Assembly (NCBI GenBank): GCA_922989275.2
Contig: OV277870.1
Location: forward strand, 31,648,242 to 31,712,241
Source of the DNA: Gari tellinella
Taxonomy: Eukaryota > Mollusca > Bivalvia > Cardiida > Psammobiidae
Length of the DNA stretch: 64,000 bases
Direction of reading: 5' to 3'
In this document: one piece after another, positions 45,475 through 57,419 of the stretch
Position numbering within the stretch: position 1 is the first letter of the stretch
Layout of the letters: every line of letters starts with the position of its first letter
Made by a program: the position numbers and the translations under genes
The notes under the pieces: model-generated
What the model saw: the letters and a program-made list of their open reading frames with translations, nothing else
Databases searched by the model: none
Told to the model about the DNA's origin: nothing

Positions 45475-46651
45475 TGAAGTATGGACATATACTGGGGAAT
45501 TAATTGATACGGTTAATGACTTTAATTATCTAGGCACAGTTTTTAGTTATATCGGTAGATTCTCGAAAAATCAAGAACACTTAATTGGGAAATCTTTAAA
45601 AGGTTTAAATGAATTATTGTATAATTGTAAGAAAATGAAGTTAAAGCCAAAAATGTTATGTCAGTTGTTTGACTCTTTCGTTGGATCTATAGTAAGTTAT
45701 AGCTCAGAGATATAGGGGTTTGGTAAGTCAAAAGAAATACAGACAATACATTTGAAATTTTGCAAAAGATTATTAGGGGTGAGGTTAAACACAAGTTCTA
45801 ATGCTGTGCATGGTGAATTGGGTCGGTATCCTTTATATAGTTTACGGTATGTCCGTGTTATAAAGTATTGGTTAAAACTAGTGAATAATAATGATAACAT
45901 TTTAATTAAAGCATATCAGCAAGGACTAGATGATTGTGAAAAAGGGCACAATAATAGGGTTGCAAGTGTTAAGAATCTTCTGAACAATTATGGATTTGGG
46001 TTTGTCTTTTATAATACCAATCAGGTACATATAAAGATATTTCCATATGTTTTTAAACAAAGGATTATTGATAGTTTTGTCCAGCAGTGGCATGTTTCAG
46101 TTGAGTACAGTCCTGTTCTAGATACTTATAAATATTTGAAAAACAATATTGAATATGAAAATTATTTAGATATTTTACCTTATTCGCTAAGATGCATATT
46201 TCTAGAATAAGATTGGTCATCACATTCTCTCAGAATTCAACGGGCAGATTTGCACGTAATCGATTAGCTCGCAATGAGAGAATTTGTTTATGCTGTAATT
46301 TTGGAGATATTGAAGACAAGTACCATTTTATATGCATCTGCTCTCGTTTTATAGATTTAAGAGTAAAATATCTGAAGAATTATTACTTTAGAAGACCATC
46401 AACGTTTAAATTTATTGAATTATTGAAATCATCCAACACATATGTTTTGTACAATTTAAGCTTATATATACGAGAGGCTATTCGAATAAGACATTCGTTT
46501 AATGAAATTAACTGATGTATTCATCGTCAACGGAACAACAGTTACTTTCTCATGTGTCACGTGATGATATTTATTTTATGAATATTTCTATGTGAATAAG
46601 ATTATGTACTTTGTACAAATCTGAATAAAATATGTTCTGTTCTGTTCTGTT
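45475..46651 (+). pseudogene. LINE C-terminal region with (GTTCT)n tail
   Basis: A 5'-truncated LINE starting after the RT core: FNYLGTVFSYIGRFSKNQEH, an in-frame TAG at about 45711-45713, then FCKRLLGVRLNTSSN, HGELGRYPLY. After a small frame change near 46192-46210 it reads RNERICLCCNFGDIEDKYHF with a following C, a CxxC...H...C zinc-binding-type motif. The coding region stops at 46515. The 3' end has TGAATAAAATATG followed by a GTTCT microsatellite tail (46632-46651), as in LINEs that end in short repeats rather than poly(A). Clade not assigned. Confidence 0.8.
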
Positions 46652-46689
46652 AAATGCAACGCAATTATAAGCACTCTGGTTAAACCTAT

Positions 46690-46765
46690 ATGAAGCGCCG
46701 GTGTGCATGCGAATGTATTATTGTCACTTTTTGACTTGGTCTTACCACTCTGCCAATTCGGCATG
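46690..46765 (+). repeat. Decayed dispersed repeat shared with 24225-24310
   Basis: Shares GAAGCGCCGGTGTG, GCATG..AATGTATT, TGTCACTTTTTG and GTCTTACCACTC with the earlier site. Likely the tail of a longer family. Confidence 0.4.
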
Positions 46766-47002
46766 TACATGTATTAAGTGTATCGATAAACTAGATAATT
46801 TTATTTAAAGAACTGTTGTGTTCTTAATGAGAAACGAACTCTATCTTGCGCTGGTGTTTGTTCATTTATTGCGATGTGCTACTCTTACATATAGCAGATA
46901 TATGTTTAATTTTAACTACTGTTTGAACTCAGATAGGTACTTACTTAATTATTATGCTATACCGGTATAAGACTTTGATAAGCGAATTTGGTGGCTTGCG
47001 AT

Positions 47003-49094
47003 TTAGCGTTTGTCAGTATCAAGTTTGAAAACATTCATAACCTTTAAATTTAACATGGCTTGCTCCTGCAGTAACCGCTTTAATGTGGGTTGACCTTCAT
47101 CTACCGTCTGTTGTCCAACTACATAGTCCTTGTGCCATTTGGGCTTCTTCTTGATCCTTGTGGACATTCGCGGTGGTGGCTTCGGTGGCAGTTTGGGAGG
47201 TAGGGATATTGCTCGGGGCACTGCTGTTGGTTCTTCCTCTACTGTGGCTGTAGGAACTGTCTCGAGAGTCTCACTATCATCTTCAATTTCTGGACCTACT
47301 TCAGGCTCATGATCAACTGCTTCAGCAGAAAGTTCACCTGTTTCACTGCTTCACCTGTTACTGTCTCATCTACAACTTCATCTAAAATCTCAATAACCTC
47401 TGGTTTCTTAACTACTAAACTGTGACCGGCCGGTCCACTATTTGAGTAGGTTACGACATACTCAACATCACTCTCTTCACTATCACTATCATCAAAATTA
47501 TTTCCTAATACAACTGGATTCTTTATTGTTCCTGGCACATCTGAATTCTTCCTACCAATCCTAGGCTTAGGAACTGGTTTATCCAGATCACTCTTGAGTT
47601 TCTGTTGATTTTCTCATGGATCTGGAGGCTTATATGTTTCCTTAGCTGCAATACCTGCATCAATGGGTAGGAGATGATTCCTGTGAAGTCTCCTCCCTGA
47701 TCCATTCTCATCCCTAACAATGTAAACTGGTATATTCTCATTAGGCTGACCCACCACTTGTGTAAGCTTGCTGCTCAAACCTATCTGCAATCTTATGTCT
47801 GCCTTCAAAAGACAAGATTGTTATTAGAACAGTGTCACCTACTAGAGCGGCCTTAGCCTTTTCTTCAAACTGTACTTTCTGTTTATGACGAGCTTTGGTG
47901 AGTGCTTTATTGGCCAAATCATGTGACACTTGTAATCTCTCTTGAAGGTTTTTTAAATAGTCTGTCGTAAGGGAATCTGAATCCGTGTCAAGCTGGAAAA
48001 CTGAATCTATGGGTAATCGGTGTTTACGTCCAAAAATCAATCCAAAAGGAGTGAAACCTGTAGATTCGTGTCTAGTTGCATAATATGCATATACTAAAGA
48101 CGTTAAAAAACTTTTCCAATCTCTCTTCATTTCGGGTTATAGGGTTCCAAGCATGTCTAAAAGAGTTCTATTATACCGTTCTGTCTGACCATTGCACATG
48201 GGATGGTAAATAGAAGTTCGAGTTTTCTTGATGTACATATGCTTGCACAATTCTTTGATGAGATCCGATTCAAAGTTTCTTCCCTGGTCTGAATGTAAAA
48301 TTGTAGGAATACCATAATGAAGTATGAAGTTGTTGAGAAGGGCTTCTGCTGTTGTTTTTGCAGTCTGATTTTTGGTTGATACAGCCACTGAGTACTTTTT
48401 ATAGTGGTCCGTGATTACTAAACTGTTGTCTATGTTACCCTTGCATGGGTCAACTGGCAAAAAATCCATACACAGACGTTCTACTGGATAGCTAGATTCT
48501 ATGTTGACCATAGGGGCCTTTGAAGGGATGGACTTTCTTCTTAAACATCTGCCACATTGTTGAACCCATTTATCAACATCATTCATGTATCCTGGCCAAT
48601 AAAACCTTTCCCTGACAAGTGAGCTAGTCCTGTCTTTCCCAGGATGCCCGACTTCACCATGCAAGCCGTGCAAAACTTGATTCTTGTACACTGTAGGTAA
48701 AACTAATTTTTCGACCTCACATCCATTGTCCTGCGTCTTTCTGTATAAAATTCCCCTTTTCATGTACAATTTCTTAAAATTCCTTCTCATCGTGTGATGT
48801 TTTTGATCCTTTGGAATAAGGTGATTCTTTGGCAATTCTCTGTCTACTGTCGCACGGTACCAAATTCCAATAATTTCATCTTCTCTTTGATGTTTACGAA
48901 TTTCTCTGATTTCAACTTGAGCCATAGTTTCACCTGAACTATCTGTGGCTTCAACAATACAAGTTCATACAAGGGAGAACTTCAATAAATGGTGTAACAT
49001 GAATAGTGTTACAAATGGCTTTAATTTTTTTACTGTCAATGACTTCCTCTTATGTATCTGCTGATAATGGTAAACGCGAAAGTTTATCTGCGTC
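47003..49094 (-). pseudogene. Gypsy integrase and pol C-terminus
   Basis: From the minus strand, the RNase H end (VDADKLSRLP, just after the insertion site) leads into 48925-48137, which is open. It holds an HHCC zinc domain (HGLHGEVGH ... CGRC) and an integrase core with CMDFLPV (first Asp), LHSDQGRNFES (second Asp) and CNGQTERYNRTL (Glu). A stop or frame change near 48131 separates it from 48130-47741, which has TRHESTGFTPFGLIFGRKHR and an EGRHKIADRFE block. Then come QPNENIPVYIVRDENGSGRR with HRNHLLPI in another frame and a Pro-rich, basic tail. It would insert the element's DNA copy; this one is inactive. Confidence 0.88.
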
Positions 49095-49590
49095 TGTAGC
49101 GGCCCTATATGTAACTAGGCCCCAAATGTAACTACGCGGCCCTACTTGTAACTAAACGGCCCTAAATGTAACTAAACGTCGTAACTAGGACCAATGACTG
49201 CAAGTACCAACTATTTAAGGTGAATTTATGGCTTTTGTAATCATGATCACCACCATCATCATATTCAACACCATCTTTGCGTCCACTTGTCTGTCTGTCT
49301 GTCCGTCAAAACTGTTTATATGTCACGATAACTCAGGTTATTTACATATTAAGTATGTATACATGTACTTGGTATCTTGAGTGAAACAAACTTAAATAGT
49401 TGGGATTGAATCTGATCGAAAGAGAGGTTTCGATTTCTTGCTTGTACGGGTACGTGTACGTGTAGCTCGCTTTTTGTACAGAATACCATCGTATACGGTT
49501 ATCATCGTTTTCTTTGATTTATTGAAATTAAAGGAGTTAAATATCATTTAAGGTGACACGGTTACACGTTATAATCAACAGATCAAACAG

Positions 49591-50358
49591 TCTATCTATC
49601 TATCTATCTATCCATCCATCCATCCATCCAACCACTTTTTATTGGACCTTCACCAAACTTGCTAAACATTTTCATTAACATGAAATCTAGGTCCTGTTTG
49701 ATCACTGCTAAATCGCATGAGGCAAGTTTGAGTTATTTCCCTTGAATTTTTTAAAAAAAGGACTGTTTCAGCTTTGTCTGCTCTCTAACACGAACAGTTT
49801 ATATTAAATATTCATCAAACTTGCTGAAAATGTTTATTTATGTAGAATTTAGGTCCAGTCTGATTACTACTTAATTCGCATTGAGGCATGTCTGAGTTTT
49901 TTCCCTTAAAGTATTAAAAATTACTGTTTCAACATTTTTTGCTTTCTTACATAAATAATTGTTATTGGACTTTATTGGTATAAAATCTAGGTCACTCATG
50001 TTAACTACCAAAATCGCAAAAGGCGTATTGGAGTTATTGCTCTTAAATGATTAAAAATTACCTGTTTCAGCCTTGTCCGCTTTCTAACTCAAACTATTTT
50101 CATTCAACTGTATTCGATTTGTTTTACCTGAATTTAATACCAATAAACAGTTTCAGCAAGTTTGATGATGGTCCAATTAAAAGTGTTTGTGTAAGAAAGC
50201 AGAAAAGGCTGAAACAGTCATTTTTAATATTTCATGGGCAATAACCCAGACATGCCTTATGCGATTTTGGTAGTTATTGCGCTTGACCTACTTTTTAGAT
50301 AAAAAAACAAAAGTATTTGTGTTTTGGATGGATGGATGGATGAATGGATGGATGGATA
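49591..50358. repeat. Foldback of ~155 bp units between inverted microsatellites
   Basis: (TCTA)n(CCAT)n at 49591-49629 and (GGAT)n at 50325-50358 bracket units containing CTTCACCAAACTTGCT, AAATCTAGGTC, TAAATCGCATGAGGC, GACTGTTTCAGC and CTCTCTAACAC. Units run one way up to about 50100 and the other way after it (CAGCAAGTTTGATGATGG, GCTGAAACAGTC). The same units make up 57420-58800. Confidence 0.75.
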
Positions 50359-50854
50359 GGTCTTTTTTATCACTTACTTGAACTTACAAATTCCTATTTA
50401 CTCACAGCATATATTCAGATTGTTCTCAAACACGCATGTAGCCTGTTTTAAGTTTCCTTCTACTAGGCTGTAGAAAACACGTCTTATAGTTCATATTCAT
50501 AACTGTATAAAGAGGAACGATTTCCTTCAGTTGAGGAATAAATTTAAGGCGTAAACGAGTGTATTTATGTGGTAATGGATAAACATAAAAAATTGATTGA
50601 CACATACAGCTTCCAAAGATGATCAGGACCAATATCACCTGATATAGTATGTGCATATTCATCCAACAGTAGTGACCCGTCTTGTTAACTCAAGTCAACA
50701 TAGCAATTATCAAATTCAGTCGCTATAATATAATATTGTGGATCATCCGTCTGTCAATCAGAGTCCCAGTCACCTATACAATATGTTCTATATTTACAAA
50801 AATGGTTCATGCGTCTTCGTAACATACGTGAAGACAGCAAATATCCTCAAAATC

Positions 50855-51060
50855 AGTTGATTAGTTCGAATCCCAGTCTGGTCATTTGGATTTTTAATTT
50901 GGGGAAGCCTTTGGTGTAACTTGCGAAAGGTCGGTGGTTATACCCTGTTGCCGATTTATGACTGAGACAGTTTATAAAGGCTTCTGGGTCTCTCTCCACC
51001 TGTTATTAGCTGGGCGTCACGATATGACTTAAATACAAATCCAATCAAATCAAAACTGGT
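50855..51060 (+). mobile_element. tRNA-derived SINE, second copy
   Basis: B-box-like AGTTCGAATCCCAG at 50870, then the body GAAAGGTCGGTGGTTATACCC, CTCTCTCCACCTG, TTAGCTGGGCGTCACGATATG and an AAATCCAATCAAATC tail, matching the minus-strand SINE at 33515-33792. It lies inside the 2.7 kb TIR element. Confidence 0.75.
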
Positions 51061-51826
51061 CAGCAAAAACAGTCTCTAGAGTGTACTTATCCGTCAGCCA
51101 ATATAAGTTCAGAGCTAATAAATTGACTATCAATTAATAATTATTTTCTTCAGTATTCGAGCTAAAACGCGTCTTGTCAATATTGATAAACCTAAAATAT
51201 TATCAATATTGGTCACCAAAGACATTAAAATAAATCAGGGACAATAACTCTTTATGGACTATTCCGAGTTTACCCATTATCAAACTATACTTTCTATCAA
51301 AATATTATGACGATTTATGAACAAACCAGGTTACAAGAGTTACCATGGTTAAGTTTTGCATTTTTTTTAAATCAAGGTAAAGTAACTGTTGACATAATGA
51401 TCAGATTCAATCCCAACGCTTTAAGTTTGTTTCACTCAAGATACCAAGTATACATACTTAATATGTAAAGAACCTGAGTTATCGTGACATATAAAAAGAT
51501 TTGACGGACAGACAGACGGACAGGTGGACACAAGGACTTTAAATAAAGATGGTGTTGAATATGATGATGGTGGTGATCATGATTACAAAAGCCATAAATT
51601 CACTTTAAATAGTTGGTACTTGCAGTCATTGGTCCTAGTTACATTTAGGGCCGCGAAGTTACATATAGGGCCGGAGTTACATATAGGGTCGTTTTTTGTT
51701 ACAAGTAGGGCCACTTTTTTTTCGACGTCATTTCGACGTTTAGTTACATTTAGGGCCGTTTAGTTACAAGTAGGGCCGCGTAGTTACATTTGGGGCCTAG
51801 TTACATATAGGGCCGCTACATGTGTC

Positions 51827-53462
51827 TACATTTTTGACACCAGGTATGTATAGAATCTTGAAATCATAATCACTGAGAGCAGCTACCCATCTTTGACCTG
51901 TTACTTCAAGTTTAGCAGACGTTAGAACATACGTAAGAGGGTTGTTGTCTGTGTACACTATAAACGTGTTCCCTAAGAGGTAATCCGAAAACTTTTCGGT
52001 AACGGCCCACTTCAAAGATAAAAACTCTAATTTTAGGCGCTGTAGCTTTTTTCAGATTTGGTGAGACCACGACTAGCGTAGGCAATGGCTTTCTTAAGTC
52101 CGTCCTGTTTCTGGTACAAAACTGCTCCGAGACCTTGTGAACTGGCATCTGTATGTAATTCAAATGGAAGATTGAAGTTTGGGTAAGCTAATACAGGCGG
52201 AGTGGTTGAAATGGTCTTGAGTTTGTTAAATGTTTCCTGATGAACATGTTCCCATTTCCAGTTTTCATAACACTGTGGTTTACTCTTAGACTTCTTGGTA
52301 GACGTTGGTGGCAGTATGTCTGACAACGGTCTTGTTATCTTCGAAAAGTCTTTCACAAATTTCCTGTAGTAGCCACAAAAGGCTAAGAAAGATCTTAATT
52401 CATCCGGATTCTTTGGAGTTGGATAGTTCTGGATTTTAGTGAGTTTATCTGGGTCGGTTTCAATTCCGTCCTCACTAACGACATGGCCTAAAAAATTGAA
52501 TCTTTTCTTCAGGAAAAAACATTTCTCTGGAGAGAGTTTAATACCTCATTCCTTAAGCCTTGTCAAAATCAAATGGAGCCTTTCAAGGTGCTGTTCAAAA
52601 CTGTCACTGAATATAATAAGGTCGTCTAAGATTATGACACAGATTTTCATATTGTAATCGCCTAGGCACTCTTCCATAAGGCGCTGGTAGCTTGCGGGAC
52701 TATTTGAAAGGCCAAAAGGCATGCGATCGTACTCGTAAAACCCTAAGGGACCTACTGTGAATGCTGTTCGCTCTTTGTGTGTTTCCTCTAAATCCACTTG
52801 ATGATAACCGCTCTTCATATATATTGTCGAAAAGAATTTCGCTCCGTGTAAACAATCAAAAATGTCTTCAACTCTTGGAAGTGCATATGCGTCCTTAATG
52901 GTTCTATTGTTGAGGCTACGATAATCCTCAGCTTCCCTGATTTTTAACGGACTAATACAATGTTTGACACCCATGGTGATTTCGATTTCCGAATGACTCC
53001 AGCTGCCAAAAGTTGCTCTAAATGTTGTCTAACTGCTTGTACCATTCCTGGGAGTACTCTGCGATGACGCTGTTTAAAAGGTCTTTCATCATGAAGTTCT
53101 ATTCTGTGTTTAAAAAGTGTACAATGTCCAATGTCATTATCTCCAGTTGAAAATATATCCTGATGGTGTTTCAGTAAATCCATAAGTTTCTTCTCCTGTT
53201 CATTTGTCAATCCTTCACCTACATGTATTTCATCCATAACGTTAACTTTCTTTTCTCCTTCCATTTCCTTTAAAACTTCTTCATCAACCTTGACTGGTTG
53301 CAGTTCAGCTATAATTGCTCTTGGAGCAATGTTGACAGTGTTTGTCGTCAAGTTGGAAATGTTTACTAAAACTTCTTGTTTGTTGGAGTTATCAAAATAT
53401 ACAACAGCTGGCGTAATGTCGATAAAGTCTGGTAAAACTGAATTTGATGTTTCTAAAATCAA
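51827..53462 (-). pseudogene. Gypsy reverse transcriptase and RNase H
   Basis: 53462-52944 encodes the entry to RT (QRHRRVLPGMVQAVRQHLEQ, then AAGVIRKSKSPW). 52974-52546 holds DYRSLNNRTIKDAYALPRVE, TAFTVGPLGFYEYDRMPFGL and the catalytic ILDDLIIFS, where the usual YLDD/YIDD first residue is Ile. An in-frame TGA follows at about 52544, and the frame stays open beyond it through GHVVSEDG and FLAFCGYYRKFVKDF. RNase H (52356-52033 then 52015-51827) has ELHTDASSQGLGAVLYQKQD, AYASRGLTKSEKSYSA, a frame change, then KWAVTEKFSDYLLG, VYTDNNPLTYV and YIPGVKNVD. The next residues are found at 49094, across the insertion. Confidence 0.9.
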
Positions 53463-53767
53463 AGCACATGTTGGCTGATGAGCAGTGTCCTTGTTGGCAT
53501 AAACATCTAATATTTATGGATTAATTTGGACCAATCTGAACCCTCTGAGTCTCTGCACTCCTAATAGTGGCTAACTTATTTTTGTTTCTTCTAAGTTCTC
53601 GTTCACGAAGAGAAATACACCTAAATGCTGTATACCAAGGTGACAAAGTGTTGCTCTTTGTAAGAACTGAGCTCCATGTTGTTCCTTACAATTGTTCAAA
53701 AGTTCATTTAAAACAAGTGTACCAAGTAGAAATGGCGTAGACTTGTTGTAATCTGTTTGTTGTACAA

Positions 53768-54124
53768 CTAAAAATAAACATTTTTGTTATTTTGAATCTT
53801 GAATTCCAATTGCTTCCAATTCAGCTTCAATGTATCCTTTGTAAGGCAGTTGACTTCCGTCAGCGCATTCAATATTAACAAAATTGTCCAAAGGTTTAAT
53901 TTCTTTATGTCCAAAATAATCTTGAAGAATTTCTCCGAACAAGTTGAGACACATGAACCGATGACACAAAGTGCTGTTGCTGGAACATTATCTACTATAA
54001 TATCAACTTCCATTGTTTCACCCACAAGTTTTGGGTCTATCTTCTTGCTGGTGTTGCTATTCTGACCCGTAATAGAAGCACTTAGAACAATCTCGGGCGA
54101 GATGGCCCAATTGATGGCAGGCAA
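53768..54124 (-). pseudogene. Gypsy aspartic protease remnant
   Basis: Reads VDIIVDNVPATALCVIGSCV where retroviral-type proteases have ALxDTGS, so the active-site Asp is not in the frame as read (VIGS). The continuation is in a second frame (53969-53787): YFGHKEIKPLDNF and ADGSQLPYKGYIEAELEAIG, typical of the flap and C-terminal part. A frameshift lies between them. Not functional. Confidence 0.75.
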
Positions 54125-55305
54125 AACATTCCATATTTTCTAATGGTGTTCTTATCCTGTATGAATTCTGACCACGTCCTTGACCGACAAATGGTCCATG
54201 ACCTCTAAGTCTACTGCTCCTAGCACCCCGGAAGTGTTTTTGTCCTTTCCATCCAACTGGTCTAAAGCTTCTCTGTTGCTGTGGTGAAGGATAATAATCA
54301 TGTTGAGAGGTATAACCATAGTTTGGCTGATATGATGGACGGTAATAAGAGTCCCTCTGACCCGACATCTGTGGTTGCATATGTTGTTGATGTCTCTGTT
54401 GCTGCGGCTGAGTTTGTTGGTATATAGGCTGCGTCTTTTCCGCTGACTTAGGCACAGTATCATCTTGTTGAGAATCAGGACCAAATTGATTCTTTTCTAA
54501 ATTATCCATCCTTGAATTCAGTTTCTCAAGCATTGCAGTGATTTCACCAAGTTGTCCAGTCTTTGATTCTTCTTTCTTGATGATTGAATGACATTTGACT
54601 GTTGATTTCTTGTCCGACTGCGGGGAATCTTTCGATATAGCATCTTCCAGTCTGTCGAACTTCACGTTTAAAGTTGCGATAATCAGGCACTGTTTCAAAT
54701 TTGAAGGCCGAGAGATTTTTCAGATGAGGACAAAGTCCACGGTAGACGACACGCTTCAACATTCCATCTATTCCAGTAAGAGCTTTCATCTTATAGCCTT
54801 TGCATGAATGTCTTCCAGTCTAATACAATAGTTGAGAATAAGACTCATCTGCCTTCTGCTTGCAGGCGTAAAACTTCTTAAAAATAGATTCAGGCGTTTC
54901 TACAAGGCCGTAGGTGCTATCAAAATTGTCTAAGATGTCGTCGATGGTAGGATTAAGTCCACAATATCTAAGTTGGTCCGCAGCATGACCACGCAAGGAT
55001 CTTCTAATTGATTGAAGCAAGACTGCGTTGGTGTAAGTCTTCTCTGTCTTTAGAAACTTGACTTCATAAGCCCAAGTCTGATATGACACCTCTCCTTTGT
55101 TTTCCTCACCAAAAAATATAGAGATACGAGGTCCAGAAACATGAGACTTTGTTGTTTAACATCCTGCTGTACCAACTGTGTCTGTCGGCAATGTACCAAC
55201 TCCATATTCAGTCATGTATTTCTTGAAGTCATCTAAGTCTTTGATCTTTGGCACGCCAATTGCTTTCATATACTCCACTAACTTGGCTGCTTCTTTTTTA
55301 TCCAT
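54057..55305 (-). pseudogene. Gypsy gag with CCHC zinc knuckle
   Basis: ATG at 55305 starts MDKKEAAKLVEYMKAIGVPK. An in-frame TAA lies at 55158-55156, and the same frame continues to 54820 with YQTWAYEVKFLKTEKTYTN and SIRRSLRGHAADQL, a gag capsid-like helical region. Two small frame changes near 54800 lead to MKALTGIDGMLKRVVYRGLC, and another near 54650 to a coiled, Gln/Arg-rich part. It ends with the nucleocapsid knuckle CFACHQLGHLARDC (C-x2-C-x4-H-x4-C, about 54135-54080). Gag would coat the RNA in particles. This copy is disrupted. Confidence 0.82.
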
Positions 55306-57419
55306 TGTGTTAACTTATATACACAATCACTAAGCACCAATGAATAAAAATAAATTAATAACCAGTTACAAATCTGGTAAAACACTATCACTGAACTTCA
55401 CAAGTGCTTAAATTCAACCCAAGTTTCAATGTATGTAACTAAATCAAGTCAATGAGTTGGTAACACGGTTTACAAACTTCAATTGTGTAACATCAAATGT
55501 TCTAATCAATTACACTTAATCCCTATTTCCAACTAAAGAGCTCCTATCTCCTTACTCTTGAGTTTACAACACACTAAGTGTTTAAGATTAAAAGAATATC
55601 AATTATCAATACCTATTACACACTAAGTGTTTTCAGTTTAACACAGTTATGTATGTGTGTAATCACTATGTCAACAGAGTCATATAACCTCTGTGCATAA
55701 GTGTATAATTAAAGTCAACCTTGACTTCTATGTTGTATGATAAACAACTTCACTGTGGAGAATGTCTCATATAACTATAACTCTAATCAATATCAATATC
55801 TTCAATCATAATTGTCTCATATATGCTGCATGAAAATATTCAAGTCAACATTCACTGTTAATTTCTCAAGTTCACACTCATTATATATCACAATTCATAG
55901 AGTGAAACTAATTCTCAAAGTTTACTGTAAAATATGCAAGTAATGCACAATCATTGATCACTGTTCCAAGTTCCTCAAATAAAATCCATTTGCATAAAAA
56001 CTATCATTGGTCACTGTACATTAACTATGAAATTCACATACATGTATATCACACCAAGTAATGAAACCAAAATACAACACAAAACACTATTTCAAAATGT
56101 GTAAAATTTATTCATATACAACAGTTATCTATATGTAATGGGATATGGGTCTACATTATATACTAAACAGGATCAGGTTCTACACTGTTTGACTAAAGGG
56201 TATGTTCCAAGATCAAAGTCAACACTGTTTGACTGAAGGGTAAATACTATTTGCTTTCAATGATCAGGATCTATACTGAATGACTAAAGGGGTAATTTGC
56301 TGAAAATGTACCTCTAAACTGATCTGGATCTACTGGCAAATATGAATTGTAATTTAAACCGGATGTACACTGTTTGCTCTACAGAGTTATCTCAAAGATC
56401 TGGATCCTAACTAAATGCAAGTTCAATAATGGGTATGACCAGGGGACTAACACAACACGAATCAAAAACTAATCTGGATCCAAGCAGATGTTAAAAGTTC
56501 AAACTCAATTTCTAAAACAAATTAATTCAAATTTAAATTCAAAAATCCAATTTTAAATTCAAAGTCAAATTTCAAATTAAATTTCAAATCTGATTCCAAA
56601 TCCAATCCAAAATTCAAACTCAAATTAAATTCCTAATCTAATCTCAAATTTAATCCCATTTTCATTCTCAAAAGACCAAATTAAATTTAATTAATTAAAT
56701 TTGTTTCAAATGATCTGGTTCCAAACAATCAGACTAATGATCTGATTCCACTCTCAATACTAATGACTAAGTCAGAATCCAAACTGTATTCTGCTAAACA
56801 AAAACAAATGAAAATATACTAACTTGTTATCCTGAGTTGTTCACTTCTGCATAAATGAATCGCTGAACTGCTCCGAATCAAAATCTAAAGCGCGCGAAAG
56901 CAAAGTTTTTATTTAGTTTTTATTTTATTCTTTTGCTATCACGATCCAAGCTAGTAATATGACTCGAACCGAGTATTATTACAATTAATTGCGTTAAGAT
57001 GATTAGAAAATCTAAACAAGTTAACAAATGCTGAAATTCCAATGATCTTTGTATACAATCTGTAAAGTGAAATCACTATACAGGCAGTCAATATTTTATT
57101 TTATTCTTTCTACACTCAAATTTTAAGGTATAGATTATCGCTGTTAAAGTCCCATTGTGTTTTCAGACCTTTTCTTAATGTCTGAAATACAATAACGGCT
57201 AATAATAATGTTTGAACATTCTAATGGGCCAAACTGATCTATGAAATGATGAAGACGGACCTAAATCACCAAAAAGGGCGATTTAAAATCATAACAAACC
57301 GAAAATAGAACGTCTGATATAAACATTACCACACGGCTTAGTATCACGTGATACAGTCGGATTCAACTTCACCGTGTGCAAACGTTATCTACCTTCGCCC
57401 GTCCATCCATCAGTCAGTT
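55306..57419. other. AT-rich stretch upstream of Gypsy gag
   Basis: Expected place for the primer-binding site and 5' LTR of the minus-strand Gypsy, but no paired LTR is found. A minus-strand start TGTAATAATACTCGG at about 56983 could be an LTR edge; this is a guess. 56510-56710 is a low-complexity run of TTCAAATTTAAA-type words. Confidence 0.4.
56160..56480 (+). repeat. Cluster of half-palindrome arms
   Basis: At about 56169, 56212, 56265, 56325, 56370, 56396 and 56471 there are variants of GATCAGGATCTACACTGTTTG, several followed by ACTAAAGGG. The spacing is roughly 30-60 bp. These equal the right arm of the dispersed palindrome without its core or left arm. Confidence 0.5.

Larger units (their letters stand above)
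49095..51820. mobile_element. 2.7 kb TIR element with subterminal repeats, inserted in the Gypsy pol
   Basis: Both ends read TGTAGCGGCCCTATATGTAA inward. The arms are about 320 bp (left) and 430 bp (right); they share the AGTACCAACTATTTAA, CACCACCATCATCATATTCA and GTGAAACAAACTTAAA blocks. The outer part of each arm is built from degenerate units of the type GTAACTA-GGCCCTA (four on the left, about eight on the right). The interrupted Gypsy codons are NVD|ADK; flanks TGCGTC (49089-49094) and TGTGTC (51821-51826) may be a 6 bp target duplication with one change. No transposase is encoded. The interior holds a foldback with microsatellite edges (49591-50358) and a SINE (50855-51060). Confidence 0.88.
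46990..55305 (-). mobile_element. Ty3/Gypsy LTR-retrotransposon internal region, interrupted and decayed
   Basis: Order on the minus strand: gag (55305-54057), protease (about 54124-53768), RT and RNase H (53462-51827), [2.7 kb TIR element 51820-49095], integrase (49094-47741) and a Pro-rich C-terminal tail (to about 47003). The gag-PR-RT-RH-IN order is that of Ty3/Gypsy. Frames are broken in several places. I searched for a matching pair of LTRs around 46700-47000 and 55306-57000 by eye and found none, so the left end is probably lost and the right LTR is unproven. Confidence 0.9.

Noticed and set aside
46700..57000. LTR pair for the Gypsy element
   Set aside because: I compared the flanks by eye and found no direct repeat. 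A minus-strand TGTAATAATAC at ~56983 looks LTR-like, but there is no partner.
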